Positions 32,901-44,522 of a DNA stretch of 64,000 bases are shown piece after piece. The notes beneath the pieces are model-generated. The model ran no database searches. It was not told where the DNA came from and saw only the letters and a program-made list of their open reading frames with translations. Positions within the stretch are counted from its first letter, which is position 1. Every line of letters starts with the position of its first letter. A program made the position numbers and the translations under genes. This stretch comes from Litsea cubeba (lineage: Eukaryota; Streptophyta; Magnoliopsida; Laurales; Lauraceae), in the NCBI GenBank assembly GCA_012931725.1, contig CM022944.1, positions 35,272,044-35,336,043 of the forward strand, read 5' to 3'.

Positions 32901-34115
32901 TCCGTACTCTTCTTTGTGTAGCTGCAGCCCGCAACTGGCCTCTATGGCAAATGGATGTCAAAAATGCATTTCTTTATGGGGACTTGCGAGAGACTGTTTA
33001 TTTAAAGCCTCCTCCATGATATGCTTGTCCTCCACAGCATGTTTGTAAGTTGCGGAAATCTCTTTATGGACTTAAGCAGGCTCCAAGGGCTTGGTTCGAT
33101 AAATTCTGGGCAGTTATTCTTCAAGCTGGATTTCGTCATAGTCATTCTGATAGTCCTCTATTTCTTTGAAGGACACCGAAGGGCTACACCTTCCTTTTAG
33201 TCTATGTTGATGATATGATTATCAGGGCTAAACCATCTTACTCGTCACTTCAGAATGAAGGATCTTGGTCCTCTCACCTACTTTTTGGGGCTTGAGTTTT
33301 TGCGTAACAAATCAGGCATTAGGGTCCATCAACGTAAATATGCTACAGATTTGATCACTTCGGCAAGGCTTGATGATGCTCACACTTTTGATACGCCTAT
33401 GGAATTGAACAACAAAATCAGTACGGATGATGGCCCACCCCTGGATGATCCCTCCGTTTTTCGGCGGATGGTTGGTAGTTTGCTCTACTTACTATAAGTC
33501 GGCCGGATATTTCTCATGCAGTTCACACAATTAGTCAGTTTGTTAGCAATCCCTACAAACCTCACCTCGCTGCTGCTTTGCGTATTCTCCGTTATGTTAA
33601 AGGCACTCTTAACCATGGTATCTTCTACCCTTCTGGTACTTCTCTGTCCTTATCAGCTTTTGCAGATACTGACTGGGCTGGCTGCCCAGATTCTCGGAGA
33701 TCTACCACTGGCTGGTGTATGTTTCTCGGGGAATCTCTGATTTCGTGGAAGTGCAAGAAGCAAACCACCGTTTCAAAGTCTTCTGCTAAAGTTGAATACC
33801 TGGCGATGTCATCCGCTAGTGCTGAAATCATCTGGCTACGCCGTCTTCTTTGTGAATTGGGTGTCCTTTTTGGTAATCTACACCTCTTCATGGGGACAAT
33901 ACCAGTGCCACCAGAATTGCCAACAATCCGGTCTTTCATAAAAGGACGAAGCACATTGAGATTGATTGTCACTTCATCCGTCAGCATGTTCTTACTGAGA
34001 AGATAACTTTGCCTTATGCCTCTACTCATAACAAGTTGGCGGATATATTCACAAAAGCACTTCCCAAAACACATCATCATGATCTCACTAGCAAATTGAT
34101 GTTTTATGCCTTACC
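29969..34115 (+). pseudogene. Copia B gag-pol remnant
   Basis: Frames shift repeatedly. In order I see: decayed gag (about 29985-30760); two zinc knuckles, of which CRYCKRSGHLIDDC (about 30727) is intact and the first (CYECKGFGHIVKNY) has lost its last Cys; protease WFLDSGASNHM (about 31062); integrase (LWTIWHQRLGY-like, DIIHTDVWG, FRSDSGGKY, then FGCLCFVHLPP and KCIFLGY to 32377); RT (32677-33250, DPYKARLVAQGYKQEYG, YGLKQAPRAWF, YVDDM); RNase H (ADTDWAGCPDSRRST, about 33660); tail ending before the polypurine tract. The double zinc knuckle is shared with copia C. Not functional. Confidence 0.88.
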
Positions 34116-34133
34116 ACATCAATTTTAGGGGAG

Positions 34134-34431
34134 TGTAGAAGATATAAAATAAGTCTAGGCCCAGCGCAACAAGGCCCATGTACAACATCCCACACATGGG
34201 ATTTATTCTAAGATTGTATAGCTGATTGACCTCTTCTTACTTCCTTGTATAGACTAGGTGATATTCTTTCATTATTCTGATTGTATTCTTAGCATGTTTA
34301 GAGCCTTTGATTAAGGCATAATGAGATTATAAATATGGGCAGTCGATCCTCTATTGAGGCACGACCTTCTCTCCAACTCTCTTCTTCTTCTTCTTCTTCT
34401 TCTTCTTCTTCTTCCTCCATATACTGTGACA
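34134..34431 (+). repeat. 3' LTR of copia B with an expanded CTT microsatellite
   Basis: Matches 29039-29323. The (CTT)n run at about 34378-34414 has around eight more units' worth of sequence than in the 5' LTR. Confidence 0.9.
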
Positions 34432-34457
34432 TATATAAGTCCCTACTCTTACTCACA
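34432..34457 (-). repeat. 3' LTR of copia A, proximal piece
   Basis: TATAAGTCCCTACTCTTACTC resumes the LTR interrupted by copia B and ends ...CTCACA. It matches 49697-49719 of the 5' LTR. The polypurine tract of A (minus strand AGCTTGAGGGGGCG) follows at 34461-34474. Confidence 0.82.
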
Positions 34458-34467
34458 ACACGCCCCC

Positions 34468-36350
34468 TCAAGCTGGTGCATAGATATTTACTATGCTCAG
34501 CTTGGAAAGAACAAATTGCAACTTAGCTTTATTTACCGCCTTAGTGAGAAAGTCTGCAAGTTGAACTTCAATAGGAACCTGTACCAACACCACATCCTTC
34601 TCAATTTTTTCGCGGACAAAATGGTTGTCCACTTCTACATGCTTTGTTTTGTCATGATTAACAGGGTCATTAGCAAGTTTAATCGCTGACGTACTACCAG
34701 AGTAAAGACACATTGGACCACCCTGCTTGAATCTCAACTCAACCAGCAGTATCCTTAGCCTTAATAACTCGCAACCATGAGCTACAGCTTTGTACTCGGC
34801 TTCTGCACTAGACTTGGCAGTAACAACTTTGGGCAATAACCTGTTGTAGACTATCTACCTCACAAAAATCGAACCCAATCAGAGTCTGTGAAGGCTATAG
34901 CCTTTGGATGTCCATGAGACTTGTAAAAAGTTCCTTGACCGGGTGATTTTTTCAAATATCTAACAATCCTATGCACTGCAGTTAAATGGTCAGTCCTAGG
35001 AGCATGCATAAACTGACTGACCAAACTTACAACATAAGAAATATCAGGCCTAGTAATAGTGAGATAAATTAGCTTTCCCTCCAATATCTTCAAGCATTTC
35101 CCCACTTTTTAAATACAGACCATGATTTTGTTCTATTGGAGTGTCCGTTGGCTTTGCACCAAGTTTCCATGTTTCCTTAAGAAGATCAAGGATATATTTT
35201 CTTTGTGATATAACGATCCCACTCTTGGACCTCACCACTTCAATTCCCAATAAATATTTAAGTAATACGAAGTCCTTGATTTCAAGTTCTGTTCTGAGGA
35301 AACTTTTTAACCTTGAAATTTCAGCATCATCATCTCCTGTGACAACTATGTCAGCAACATACACAAGTAGAACAACCTTCCTGTTTTTCCTTTTTATAAG
35401 ACAGTATGATCTGCGTAGCACCTTGTGAATCCAAATTAGATCACAGCTGTGTTGAATCTTTCAAGCTAGGCTCGAGGTGACTGTTTCAGCCCATATAAAG
35501 ACTTTTTAAGCAGGCATACTTTATTTTCTTGCACTTTGACAACAAATTCTGGTGGGAGATCCATATAAACCTTTTCCTTTAATTCCCCATGGAAAAACGC
35601 ATTTTTTACATCCAATTGGTATAGAGGCCAATTAAAGTTCGCTGCTAGAGATAAGATCACCGGAATGGAAGTCAGTTTTGCCACCAGAGAAAAAGTTTCA
35701 AAATAGTCAAACTCTATAAGATTGAGTAAATCTCTTAGCAACAAGTCTAGCCTTACACCTATTAATTGTGTCATCTAGATTATATTTAAGGGTATACACC
35801 CATTTGCATCCAACAGTGCATTTTCATTCAGGAGGAGTAGTAAGCTCTCAAGTATGGTTTTTCTCTAAAGCATTCATCTCTTCTACCATTGCCTCTTTCC
35901 ACTTAGGATGTGATAGGAGCTCAGACACATGTTTAGGTATACATTCAGTGGCTAGATTAGATACAAATGCACGAAGAATAAACAGGTGATAGGCTATGAT
36001 ATCAAACAAAGTTTTGTATGGGATGGTGAGTAACACAGGACCTTGTTCATTTTCTTAATGCAACCGGGAGATCCAAATCAAATAAGGAAGTACCTTCGTG
36101 GGAAATAACCTCTGATTGAGAAAAAGGCACTAAAGAAGAAAGAGGATCTGGATCTGGATCTGGGACATCAGATGATGATGGTATAGATGAGAACACCGAT
36201 ACCTCTTTTTGCCTTCTTCTAAAGTATACTTACAAAGGCTCCTTGAATTTTTTCTATTTTCCATTTTTCTTCTACACCTAGCAATTTTATATTTTTCTCA
36301 TTTGCTGATCGTGAATATACCGGAGGGGTGACTAAGTCAAGAAGAGGTAG
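34468..36350 (-). pseudogene. Copia A pol, reverse transcriptase-RNase H part
   Basis: Minus-strand remnants in order. The RT N-terminal linker is at 36036-35850 (HPKWKEAMVEEMNALEKNHT). RT is at 35774-35466 (YQLDVKNAFFHGELKEKVYM, YGLKQSPRA) and 35421-35050 (LLVYVADIVVTGDD, where the usual YVDD has Ala in place of the first catalytic Asp). RNase H lies at 35105-34468 (AFTDSDW, KSSAEAEYKAVAHG, DNHFVREKI, ADFLTKAV) and stops just before the polypurine tract. Frameshifts separate the blocks. Confidence 0.88.
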
Positions 36351-36355
36351 ACTGT
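36351..36355. repeat. Left target duplication (ACTGT) of the 9.9-kb block
   Basis: ACTGT here and at 46282-46286. Skipping the block and one ACTGT leaves the copia A frame continuous between the integrase tail and the RT linker, which supports this as a true insertion footprint. Confidence 0.82.
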
Positions 36356-38344
36356 TGTAACGACCCGGGCCCACTATCCACATGATATTGTCCGCTTCGG
36401 CTCGTGGGATTTGTAATACCCCGGGCCCAGTATTAGGGCTAGATTATTTTCTGATATTTAATATTTAATTATCTTAGTTTTATTTAGAATTATTGGGACC
36501 CATAATTTTGATGGAGAATTTGAGTGGACTTGTGTTGGTTATATCATAGACTCCTAGTATTGTTAGGAATAGGATTGGCATGTGAGAAGGAAATATAAAA
36601 ATTAGAAAGAGGACTTTGGGAAGGATTCTACCTTTAGCTTCTATATATTGATCAACCCAAATCCTAGTTTAGTATTAGCCTTGAAGAAACTAGGAGGAGG
36701 AAGACTCAGTTCTAGTCAGCCATAAGAGGTGAGTAGAAGATTCTGATCTGATAGTGTATGGTTCTATATTTCTGGTTTTTGCCCTTGTATGTCTTTGATT
36801 TCTCTATTTATGTTGAGATATTGCATATAGATGGTTATCCAATGATTTTGCGGACTGCTACAGCATCTGTCGACCATGGCAGCTCTTGTTAGAGTTTGAA
36901 ACCCTCCTTTTAATGTCTAGAAATCATGCAAAACTATGTATCATTGTTGTAGGATTATTTAGTACCCTTTCCAACTCTAATCCACCAAAAACTGGTGAAG
37001 AATCAGATCTGAAATAGGAAATTCCAGAATACAGGTCGTCTAGAACTGTTTTCACGTTTTGGACTATGGGGCCCATGCGGGCCACCTGATGACAGATCTG
37101 CACCATGGATCTGATAGTAGACTGTTGGGCGACCTATGAGATGAAGGATTCAAGTGGGTTCTGCCCAGTTTGGCCCACCTTCCAGTTTGATTCGGACTGG
37201 GGCATATTAAATCCACATAATTTGAGAAGGGGTTGATTATGGAATTCGCTCATTACTAATGTTGAGGACATGCTATATATCATATTTTTGATGAGACATG
37301 TATTTGTTATTTGACTGGAAAACTGAGATGCGGTGACTTTGTCTGTTTGGAGGAACCTTTTGGACACCCCTAGACCACGAGCATGTATGGCCGATTTTGT
37401 GAGGATTGTTGATGTTGGACTTGTGTCCGGATGATAGATGGCTTCGGGCCATGGTAGCCGTTATAGCGGCGGGTCCTTAATGGACGTGATGAGCCACTTT
37501 GATGGCTGGTCCTTAGTGGACGTGTCTGATGAGACAGGGTCATGGTGACCGGTATACATGTATACGATGGACCTTCGTGGTCGATGATTTTGGACCTTCG
37601 TGGTCGATGGTTTTGGACCTTGGTGGTCGGTTTCTGGGCTGGTGCTAACAGGTGGCTAGGAGGTTGTCGTTTATTTGACCAGATTCCAACCTTGGCTTGA
37701 ATGAGACTTTTGATGTTATTTTAATTTGTTGTGTAATCTTATCTAAGCATATGTTTAAATGGACAAATAGATTAGAATATCTATTCACTCAGTTGTACTG
37801 ATATTTTGTGGATTTGCCCCAATCCAGGTAACCAGAACTTAGCAACTCAGGAAAAACCGTGATGACCGGGAGATAGACTTTGGGATGCATACTTGAGCGT
37901 TGAAGCCTCATATATGGAGAAGATTTAGATTTAATAGATTGTTCAGATTATTTCATTTATAGACATTGCAATTATTGGACAATGTTACATTTGATTTGGA
38001 TTTTTAATACAAGTTGGTTTAAGCTGATAAATGCCTGAATCTTTATGTGATCTTTGATTTAACCTATGTGTGTGATGCTTATGAGTCTCGGCACGGAATT
38101 CGAAGGGCCCCGGATTCCGGGTCGTTACAGGATTTCAACCCAATCTTGCCTCATGATTTTAAAAGGCCTCATGTGAAGTTAAGGACAGGTCACACACATA
38201 CATACCCAGGATCAGGACTAACATGTTTCCGATGTGGGATTTATGCACCACTGCATACCCAGTCCTTTAGAATTTCCCCCGCACTCTCTCTAGGCGGATG
38301 CTCGCTGGCCCAAGGCCCTTCTACAGGGGGCCACGAGCGTGACA
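36356..38344 (-). repeat. Minus-oriented TRIM LTR, split by a solo LTR
   Basis: Pieces 36356-36411 and 38135-38344 (266 bp together) are the reverse complement of the LTR at 46010-46281. Shared words include TGTCACGCTCGTGGCCCCC versus TGTCATGCTTGTGGCCCCC, CTAGAGAGAG and GGCAAGATTGGGTTGAAAT. No second LTR in this orientation is adjacent. Confidence 0.82.
36412..38129. mobile_element. Solo LTR of a Ty3/gypsy-type element
   Basis: 1718 bp starting TGTAATACCCCGGGCCC and ending GGGTCGTTACA, flanked by a perfect 5-bp duplication GGATT (36407-36411 and 38130-38134). There is no internal region, PBS or polypurine tract, as expected after LTR-LTR recombination. A short direct repeat GGACCTTCGTGGTCGATG lies at about 37569-37640. 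A diverged relative lies at 50410-51178. Assignment to gypsy rests on size and the TGTAATACCCC start, without protein evidence. Confidence 0.82.
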
Positions 38345-38353
38345 TTTTAAAAG

Positions 38354-38460
38354 GGGGTGCAACACGAGGACTTCCCAGGAGGTCACCCATCCTAGTACTA
38401 CTCTCACCCAAGCACGCTTAACTGCAGAGTTTTGATGGGATCCATCGCATTAGCACTAGG
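38354..38460 (-). rRNA. 5S rRNA-like sequence carried in the TRIM block
   Basis: Minus strand matches plant 5S rRNA over about 107 nt. It includes GGATCCCATCA, the A-box region AGTTAAGCGTGCTTGGG, GAGAGTAGTACTAGGATGGG, the C-box region GGTGACCTCCTGGGAAGTCC and the 3' end TCGTGTTGCACCCC. The first 13 or so nucleotides do not match. The internal polymerase III promoter elements look intact. It is a single copy between two inverted TRIM LTRs, not an rDNA array, so it is probably transposon-borne, as in Cassandra TRIMs. I do not expect it to supply ribosomal 5S. Confidence 0.82.
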
Positions 38461-38548
38461 ACGTCATTCCAGTCCCTGTAGAAGGGTGTTGGCGAACATT
38501 CGCCTAGAAAGAGGCCGGGGGAAACTCTAAAGGACTGGGTATCATGGA

Positions 38549-39432
38549 CATGGATAAAAATATCGGCCGCTACGCAAGTACCGCCCACGATATATCAGCT
38601 CGACCCCCGCCGGGGGATACCCCCAGACCCCCTCCGCGAAGCGCGTGTTTTAGAGAAGTGTCAATCAAGAAAACGAAAGGATCCTACTTGACCATGATAG
38701 CTAGACTCGTTTGCTTCTTGTCTTTCCGTTTTTGTGCTTCGATATCTATTATTATCATAACTTGCTAGATAAGATATTAAACCTGTTTAATTATGTTTGA
38801 AATTGTATAGTAGTAAAGATATAGTTACCTATTACTACTAGATTTCAAACCGGTCTTAATTAAATTGTTTTATAAAGAACCCTCATTGTGCTGGTGATTA
38901 AGGTATTCCAATTTCCTTCACTAACTCTCTACTCTGTCATTTCTAAATTGGTGTTGAATGTTGAATGTTGATTGTTGAACACTTCATAGTTCATTCACTT
39001 GATTGAATTTGAACCTTGAATGTTGAAGTATTGATATTTAATTGTTCAATGTTCATTAATGAGTAATGACCTAACTCTTAAGTCTTATGCCTTTATTTCA
39101 TGTTCTAGTTTTTTTTTTTTTTTTTTTATGAGCTTTCCATTACTTCCTAAGTTAGTATGACTAAGAAACATGAATACATGTGAAAAAACTAATCATTATT
39201 TTCTATTTATACAGCGATACAGGACTTCATATATTGAGGGCACCGCTACGCCCCCTTTTCTTACTTACTTTTGCAAAAGAATCACATATTCTTTCATTTT
39301 ACAATTTTCTGGATTTTTTTCAGATTTTTTGGGCAATTTTTTCAAATCGCACCGCTACGCTACGTATCGCCCGCTTCGTAGCGGTTTGGCGGCAGGCCAC
39401 TACGCCCGCCACTACTGCTATTTTCATCCTTG
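38549..39432 (+). mobile_element. Nested hAT-like element, copy 1
   Basis: 884 bp with ends CATGGATAAAAATATCGG and CGCTA...TTTTCATCCTTG, flanked by a perfect 8-bp duplication ATCATGGA (38541-38548, 39433-39440). It inserted 6 bp inside the outer element of the same family. Non-coding. Its interior is the reverse complement of copy 2 (for example CAACACAATGAGGG-like and AAGATATAGTTACCTATTAC stretches). Confidence 0.85.
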
Positions 39433-39473
39433 ATCATGGATCAAAATAGTGGCCCGCTACGCTATATCAGGCG

Positions 39474-39704
39474 TGTCAATCCAGGCCCATCCATTTTGGC
39501 CCATTTATTGTACCCATTTATTGCTTTGTAATTAGTCAAAGTTGTTACTTAATTTTAGGATCTAAGATTTGTGATTGATTTGTAATTGATTGTAATTAGG
39601 GTATTAAGCCCTTATATATACATCAGTCGATCCTAGAATGGGATACGACATTCATCTCTCTCTCTCTCTTGTTCTGTGTTTCATCTCTCTCTCTAAAAAT
39701 GTCA
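39474..39704 (+). repeat. 5' LTR of copia C
   Basis: 231 bp, TGTCAATCCAGG to AAAATGTCA, with TTATATATAC near 39612 as a likely TATA box and CT-rich runs near the end. Confidence 0.93.
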
Positions 39705-40467
39705 TGGTATCAGAGCAAGGTCGACCATCTTTGATCTTCTCCTAACTCATCTTCCATTCATTGGGAGCCTGTTTATGATCATCTGTGATCATCTTCTTCA
39801 GCTAGATCATATCTGATCTTCCCTGATCATCTCAGATCAGGAGTGGCCCACCTGCGATCATCACCACTACATCAGCGAATTAGTCCCATCTTGTTCGCCT
39901 AAAGCTTCTTGGATTTGTGAAGAATATCTTCCTGTTTTTTTATCATCGGAGATCAAATCTCCAGTCCAGTCGCCTGTGATCATCCCTGATTGTCTCAGAT
40001 CTGACGTGGCCCACCTACGATCATCATCTGCTTCTCAGCTGACTCAGCCCATCTTGGTCGCCTGGATTTATACATCAGAGGTAGGCCATATATCAATTTT
40101 TGTAGAACGTCAGTTTTGTCCGTATCTTTTCATCTCAGCCGTCCAAAAGTTTTGATTTGGATTAGTTTTGCCTGAGACTGCTTCCAATAGTTGCGGAAAT
40201 TTGTTGTGCACCCATCCTCTTCCTCAGATTTGACAGCAGATCAATTGGTGGGATCCACGTGCAGATCTACACACTGACGGCCAGGTCGTCTGTGTATCAC
40301 AGTGCCTGTGTTAGTGCACTATTTGCTGAGTACTGTTCTGGATTATTTTTTTCTGTGCACTACTTTTGTCCAATATTTATTCTGTGGATTCTGGGAACTG
40401 GTCTGGACCTCTTCACTCGTCAGACTGTAGTTTGGACTATATCAGTACTTCTTCCTTGTTTTTAGTC

Positions 40468-43400
40468 ATGGAAAAACATGAGATTGCCCTGATTCGCTTT
40501 GATGGGACAAATTATACCTCATGGGCCTTCCAATTTCAAATTTACTTGGAAGGAAAAGAACTCTGGGCACACATTGATGGATCGGAACCTCAACCTACGG
40601 AAGATGATAAAAAGATTTTAGCTTGGAAGACAAAGGATGCTAAAATCAAGACTCGGTTGCTGGGATTTGTTGAGTAACATTTTATTCTCAACTTAAAACC
40701 CTGCAAAACTGCCCGTGAAATGTGGGACTATCTTAAGAAAATTTATCAACAAGGCAATGCTGCTCGCCAATTTCAATTGGAACTTGAAATCTCTCAATTC
40801 ACTCAAGGCACCCAGACTATTCAGGAGTATTACAATGGCTTCCGCCGCCTGTGGTCTGAATATGATGAGATTAAGTTTGCCACGGTATCTGCCGCACTTT
40901 TACCGGAATTGCTTCCATTGCAGCAAAGTAGTCATCGGATCAGCTTCTTATGAAACTTCGTCTAGAGTTTGAGACAGTTAGATCAACTTAATGAGCAGGG
41001 CTCCTCTTCCCAGCCTGGATGCCTGTCTTCAGGAACTTCTGCGGGAAGAACAACGTCTAGTTACTAAAACTACTCTGGAACAAACAGAGATCTGCTGAGG
41101 CTCCATTTGCCTATGTTGCAACAGCCAGACAACCTCCTCGGGACATCAGTAAAGTTCAGTGCCATAACTGCAAAAAATATGGACACTATGCAAATCAATG
41201 CAAGGCAAAAATTTGCAGATATTGTAAGGCCACTGGACATGTTATTGAAGAATGTCGGAAAAAGGCTCGCAATTCTACTTCCCTGCAATTATGTGCAGTC
41301 CGGCCCTTCCACTGTGTCATCACCTCTACTGCTTACACTGTGACCACTCCTCCATATGCATCATTTGACTTCAGTGGTTCTCTGCAGTATGATTCCTCAT
41401 CACAGCCTGGTTCCTCATCACAATCTACGTCTCCTGCTCCTCTCACCCCTGAGATGGTTAACCAAATGATCATCAATGCCTTAGCATCCATGAACATCGC
41501 CGGTACGGCTTCCTCTCTTTCTAATACATGGTACTTAGATTCTGGGGCAAGTAATCATATGACCTCTTCACCCGTAACATTATAGAATGTTGTTCCTTAC
41601 ACTGGGAATCTCACTGTTCAAGCTGCCAACGGAGATCATCTCCCCATCACCTCTGTTGGTGATACTCCCTGACCCCTTACCCTTAACCAATGTTTTGGTT
41701 TCTCCTCATCTTACTACTAATTTGGTTTCTGTGGGTCAACTTGTTGACAATAATTACACTGTCTCCTTTTCTTCTTCTGGCTGTGTTGTGCAGGACCAGG
41801 AGTCGGGGGAAGTGATCGCGAGGGGGCCTAAGCAAGGCAGACTTTTTTCCTTACCACTGTCTTCCGTTATTAAGAAAAATACTTTACATCAGTTACTTTG
41901 TTTTTTTATTCAGAATAATTGTCGTTTGTGGCATAATAGACTTGGTCATCCGAATGCTTCTACAATGTCTACATTATTTCAATCTGGATTAATAAATAAA
42001 CCTATTCATTCTGCTTCTTTGAATGTGATGCTTGTAAATTAGGTAAAAGTAAAACTTTACCCTTTGCAAACTCTCACACTCGGATCACTGCATGTTTTGA
42101 TTTACTTTCACTAGTGATGTTTGGGGCATTGCTCCAACCCTTTCACATAGTCATTTCAAGTATTTTGTAACATTCATTGATGACTACAGCAGATTTACTT
42201 GGATTTATTTATTACATTCGAAGTCTGATGTTCTTAATGCATTTAAATTTTTTGTTCAATATGTTGAAAACCAATTCTCTAAATGCATTAAAACTTTGCG
42301 CTCACACTCGGGGGGGGGGGGGGGGAGTATGTTTCCAAGGATTTTCAATCTTTTTTAAACCATAAAGGAATCATTTCTCAACGTACCTGTCCGTACACTC
42401 CACAACAAAATGGAGTAGCGGAACGGGAAAAAACAGACATCTTCTGACATCACTAGGACTCTTTGATTGAATCATCCGTTCCCCTCGTTTTTGGACTGAA
42501 TCTCTCACCACGACTGTCTATCTCATTAACCGCCTTCCTTCCCCTACCATTGATCATTTAACACCTCATTTTAAATTATGGTCATCATCCTATGTTTGAT
42601 CACCTACATACATTTGGTTGTGTTTGCTTCGTTCACCTCCCTCCCACAGAAAGAACGAAACTAACAGCACAATCTCGCCGGTGTGCCTTTTTGGGTATGC
42701 CACTAATCAAAAAGGTTTTGTTTGTTATGATCTCATTGGTCGTCGCATCAGGGTTTCTCGAAATGTTATTTTCTTTGAAAATCAATATTTCTTCCACACT
42801 CACGTTGGACTGTCCTCATTCCTCTTCACCAGCTCTATTACCAGGTTTTTCAGAACAACTCTCTGTTACTAGGTTTAATCCTGCTTTTGTATACCGCCAA
42901 CGGGAGCAACCTCCCACTGCCGATGGCCCTTCCCCTGATCCTCCACCGACAACTGGTTCCACGCCTACTCCTGCCTTACGTCGCTCCTCCAGAAATTCTA
43001 GACCGCCTGAGCGGTATGGGTTTACCCATACTTCTTTGATGACCACTTTATATTCTCTCTCTATCCCAAGTTTTTATTTGCAGGCTGTCCAACAAGATTG
43101 CTGGAACCAAGCCATGAAGGAGGAATTAAATGCATTGGCTCTGAATCACACATGGGATATTGTGGAGTGTCCTTCAGCAGTTAAGCCCATTGGTTGCAAA
43201 TGGATCTACTCGGTCAAACTTAAATCTGATGGGTCGTTGGATAGACACAAAGCTCGACTTGTGGCACTCGGAAACAGACAGGAGTATGGCATTGACTATG
43301 AGGAAACGTTTGCACCTGTGGCAAAGATGACATCTGTTAGATTACTTCTCGCCATTGCTGCATCTCAGTCTTGGCCATTATACCAAATGGATGTCAAAAA

Positions 43401-44030
43401 TGCATTTCTCCATGGGGATTTGCAGGAAGAAATCTATATGCGTATACCACAAGGCATACCCTCTCCCTCCAAGAGGTCCGTCTGTCGGCTGCGAAAATCT
43501 CTTTATGGACTCAAGCAAGCTCCTCGGGCATGGTTCGATACCTTCAAGGGTCGCTTATGCAATATTGGCTTTACTCAGAACCCTTACGATCCTTCTCTTT
43601 CTCTGCCACACATCTACTGGGGTTACTGTGCTTCTGGTGTATGTTGACGATATTATTATCACTAGCACGGATGATGGTATGATCAAATCTCTCCAAGATT
43701 CTCTCCGGATTTACTTCAATATGAAGGATTTAGGCCCTTTGCATTTTCTTGGGCTTAGAGGTGCATCAATCTCCCAAAGGTCTCTTTGTTAATCAAAAAA
43801 ATACACATCAAACCTTATAGAGTTGGCTGACCTCCATGATTCTTCGCCTGTTTTGATACTCCTGTCGCCACTTTATTCGAGATGAATATAAGCGTGATGT
43901 CATTCAGCCCTCATGTCCCTACAGAGTTTCAGTTTACCGATATCTTCACTAAGGGACTTCCTCGGCCTCGACATCAATTTCTTGTCTCCAAATTGCTGCT
44001 TTATGACTCCCCAGCGTCAATTTGAGGGGG
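40468..44030 (+). pseudogene. Copia C gag-pol, multiply frameshifted
   Basis: Gag starts at ATG 40468 (MEKHEIALIRFDGTNYTSW), with a stop at 40675. Two intact zinc knuckles occur near 41158-41265 (CHNCKKYGHYANQC, CRYCKATGHVIEEC). Protease is WYLDSGASNHM (about 41530). Integrase begins LWHNRLGHPN (about 41928), and its RSDSGGEY equivalent is destroyed by a 16-G run at 42310-42325. RT at 43090-43700 is long and well kept (AMKEELNAL, HKARLVALGNRQEYG, YQMDVKNAFLHG, LYGLKQAPRAWF, then YVDDI after a frameshift). The RNase H domain is almost absent: sequence jumps near 43830-43930 to the tail (FTKGLPRPRHQF). It cannot be autonomous. Confidence 0.92.
42310..42325 (+). repeat. 16-base G homopolymer in the integrase region
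   Basis: The G run replaces the GGG of the conserved Asp-Ser-Gly-Gly-Glu integrase motif and adds bases that shift the frame. It could be slippage or a base-calling artefact. Confidence 0.9.
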
Positions 44031-44032
44031 GG

Positions 44033-44273
44033 TGTCAATCCAAGCCCATCCATTTTGTCCCATTTATTGTACCCATTTATTGCTTTGTAATTAGTCAAAG
44101 TTGTTACTTAATTTTAGGATCTAAGATTTGTGATTGATTTGTAATTGATTGTAATTGATTGTAGATAGGGTATTAAGCCCTTATATATACATCAGTCGAT
44201 CCTAGAATGGGATACGACATTCATCTCTCTCTCTCTCTTGTTCTGTGTTTCATCTCTCTCTCTAAAAATGTCA
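44033..44273 (+). repeat. 3' LTR of copia C
   Basis: 241 bp. It differs from the 5' LTR at CCAAGCCC/CCAGGCCC, TTTGTCCC/TTTGGCCC, and by an extra GATTGTAATTGATTGTAGAT-type stretch. Confidence 0.93.
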
Positions 44274-44522
44274 AGGCGTAGCGGTGAAATAGCATTTAGC
44301 GTTATTCACATCCGTAGCGGCCGCAATGGTCCGCTACACCCACTATGAGGTCGATATGCCCGCTACGAGGTCCAACTTTCCAAAAAATCTTAAAGTGCAT
44401 AATAAGACTTACTTCTTTTCTTCTTCTCTCCAAATAACATTTCTACACAACTCTTCTACCCTTTAATGTTTAAAAGAACATGAAAAAGCACATGATCTCG
44501 CCGAATTACAGTGAAATACAGT

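Larger units (their letters stand above)
29039..34431 (+). mobile_element. Copia element B, nested in the 3' LTR of copia A
   Basis: 5' LTR 29039-29323, PBS TGGTATCAGAGC 29324-29335, a polypurine tract (TTTTAGGGGAG) and 3' LTR 34134-34431. The target duplication is TAAAT (29034-29038) / TATAT (34432-34436), one mismatch, and the surrounding copia A LTR resumes directly. By eye the LTRs differ at many sites and indels, including CTT-repeat expansion in the 3' copy, so B is clearly older than the element at 13686. The gag-pol frame is heavily broken. Confidence 0.9.
39474..44273 (+). mobile_element. Copia element C, recent insertion in the hAT-like element
   Basis: 4800 bp. 5' LTR 39474-39704, PBS TGGTATCAGAGC 39705-39716, polypurine tract (TTTGAGGGGGG) and 3' LTR 44033-44273, with a perfect target duplication AGGCG (39469-39473, 44274-44278). 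By eye the LTRs differ by two substitutions and one 10-bp-scale length change, so the insertion looks recent. Nevertheless the internal coding region is riddled with frameshifts and lacks most of RNase H. Confidence 0.95.

Noticed and set aside
38047..38421. 124-codon plus ORF across the solo LTR end, TRIM LTR and 5S sequence
   Set aside because: It spans three unrelated elements and an insertion junction, so it cannot be a gene.
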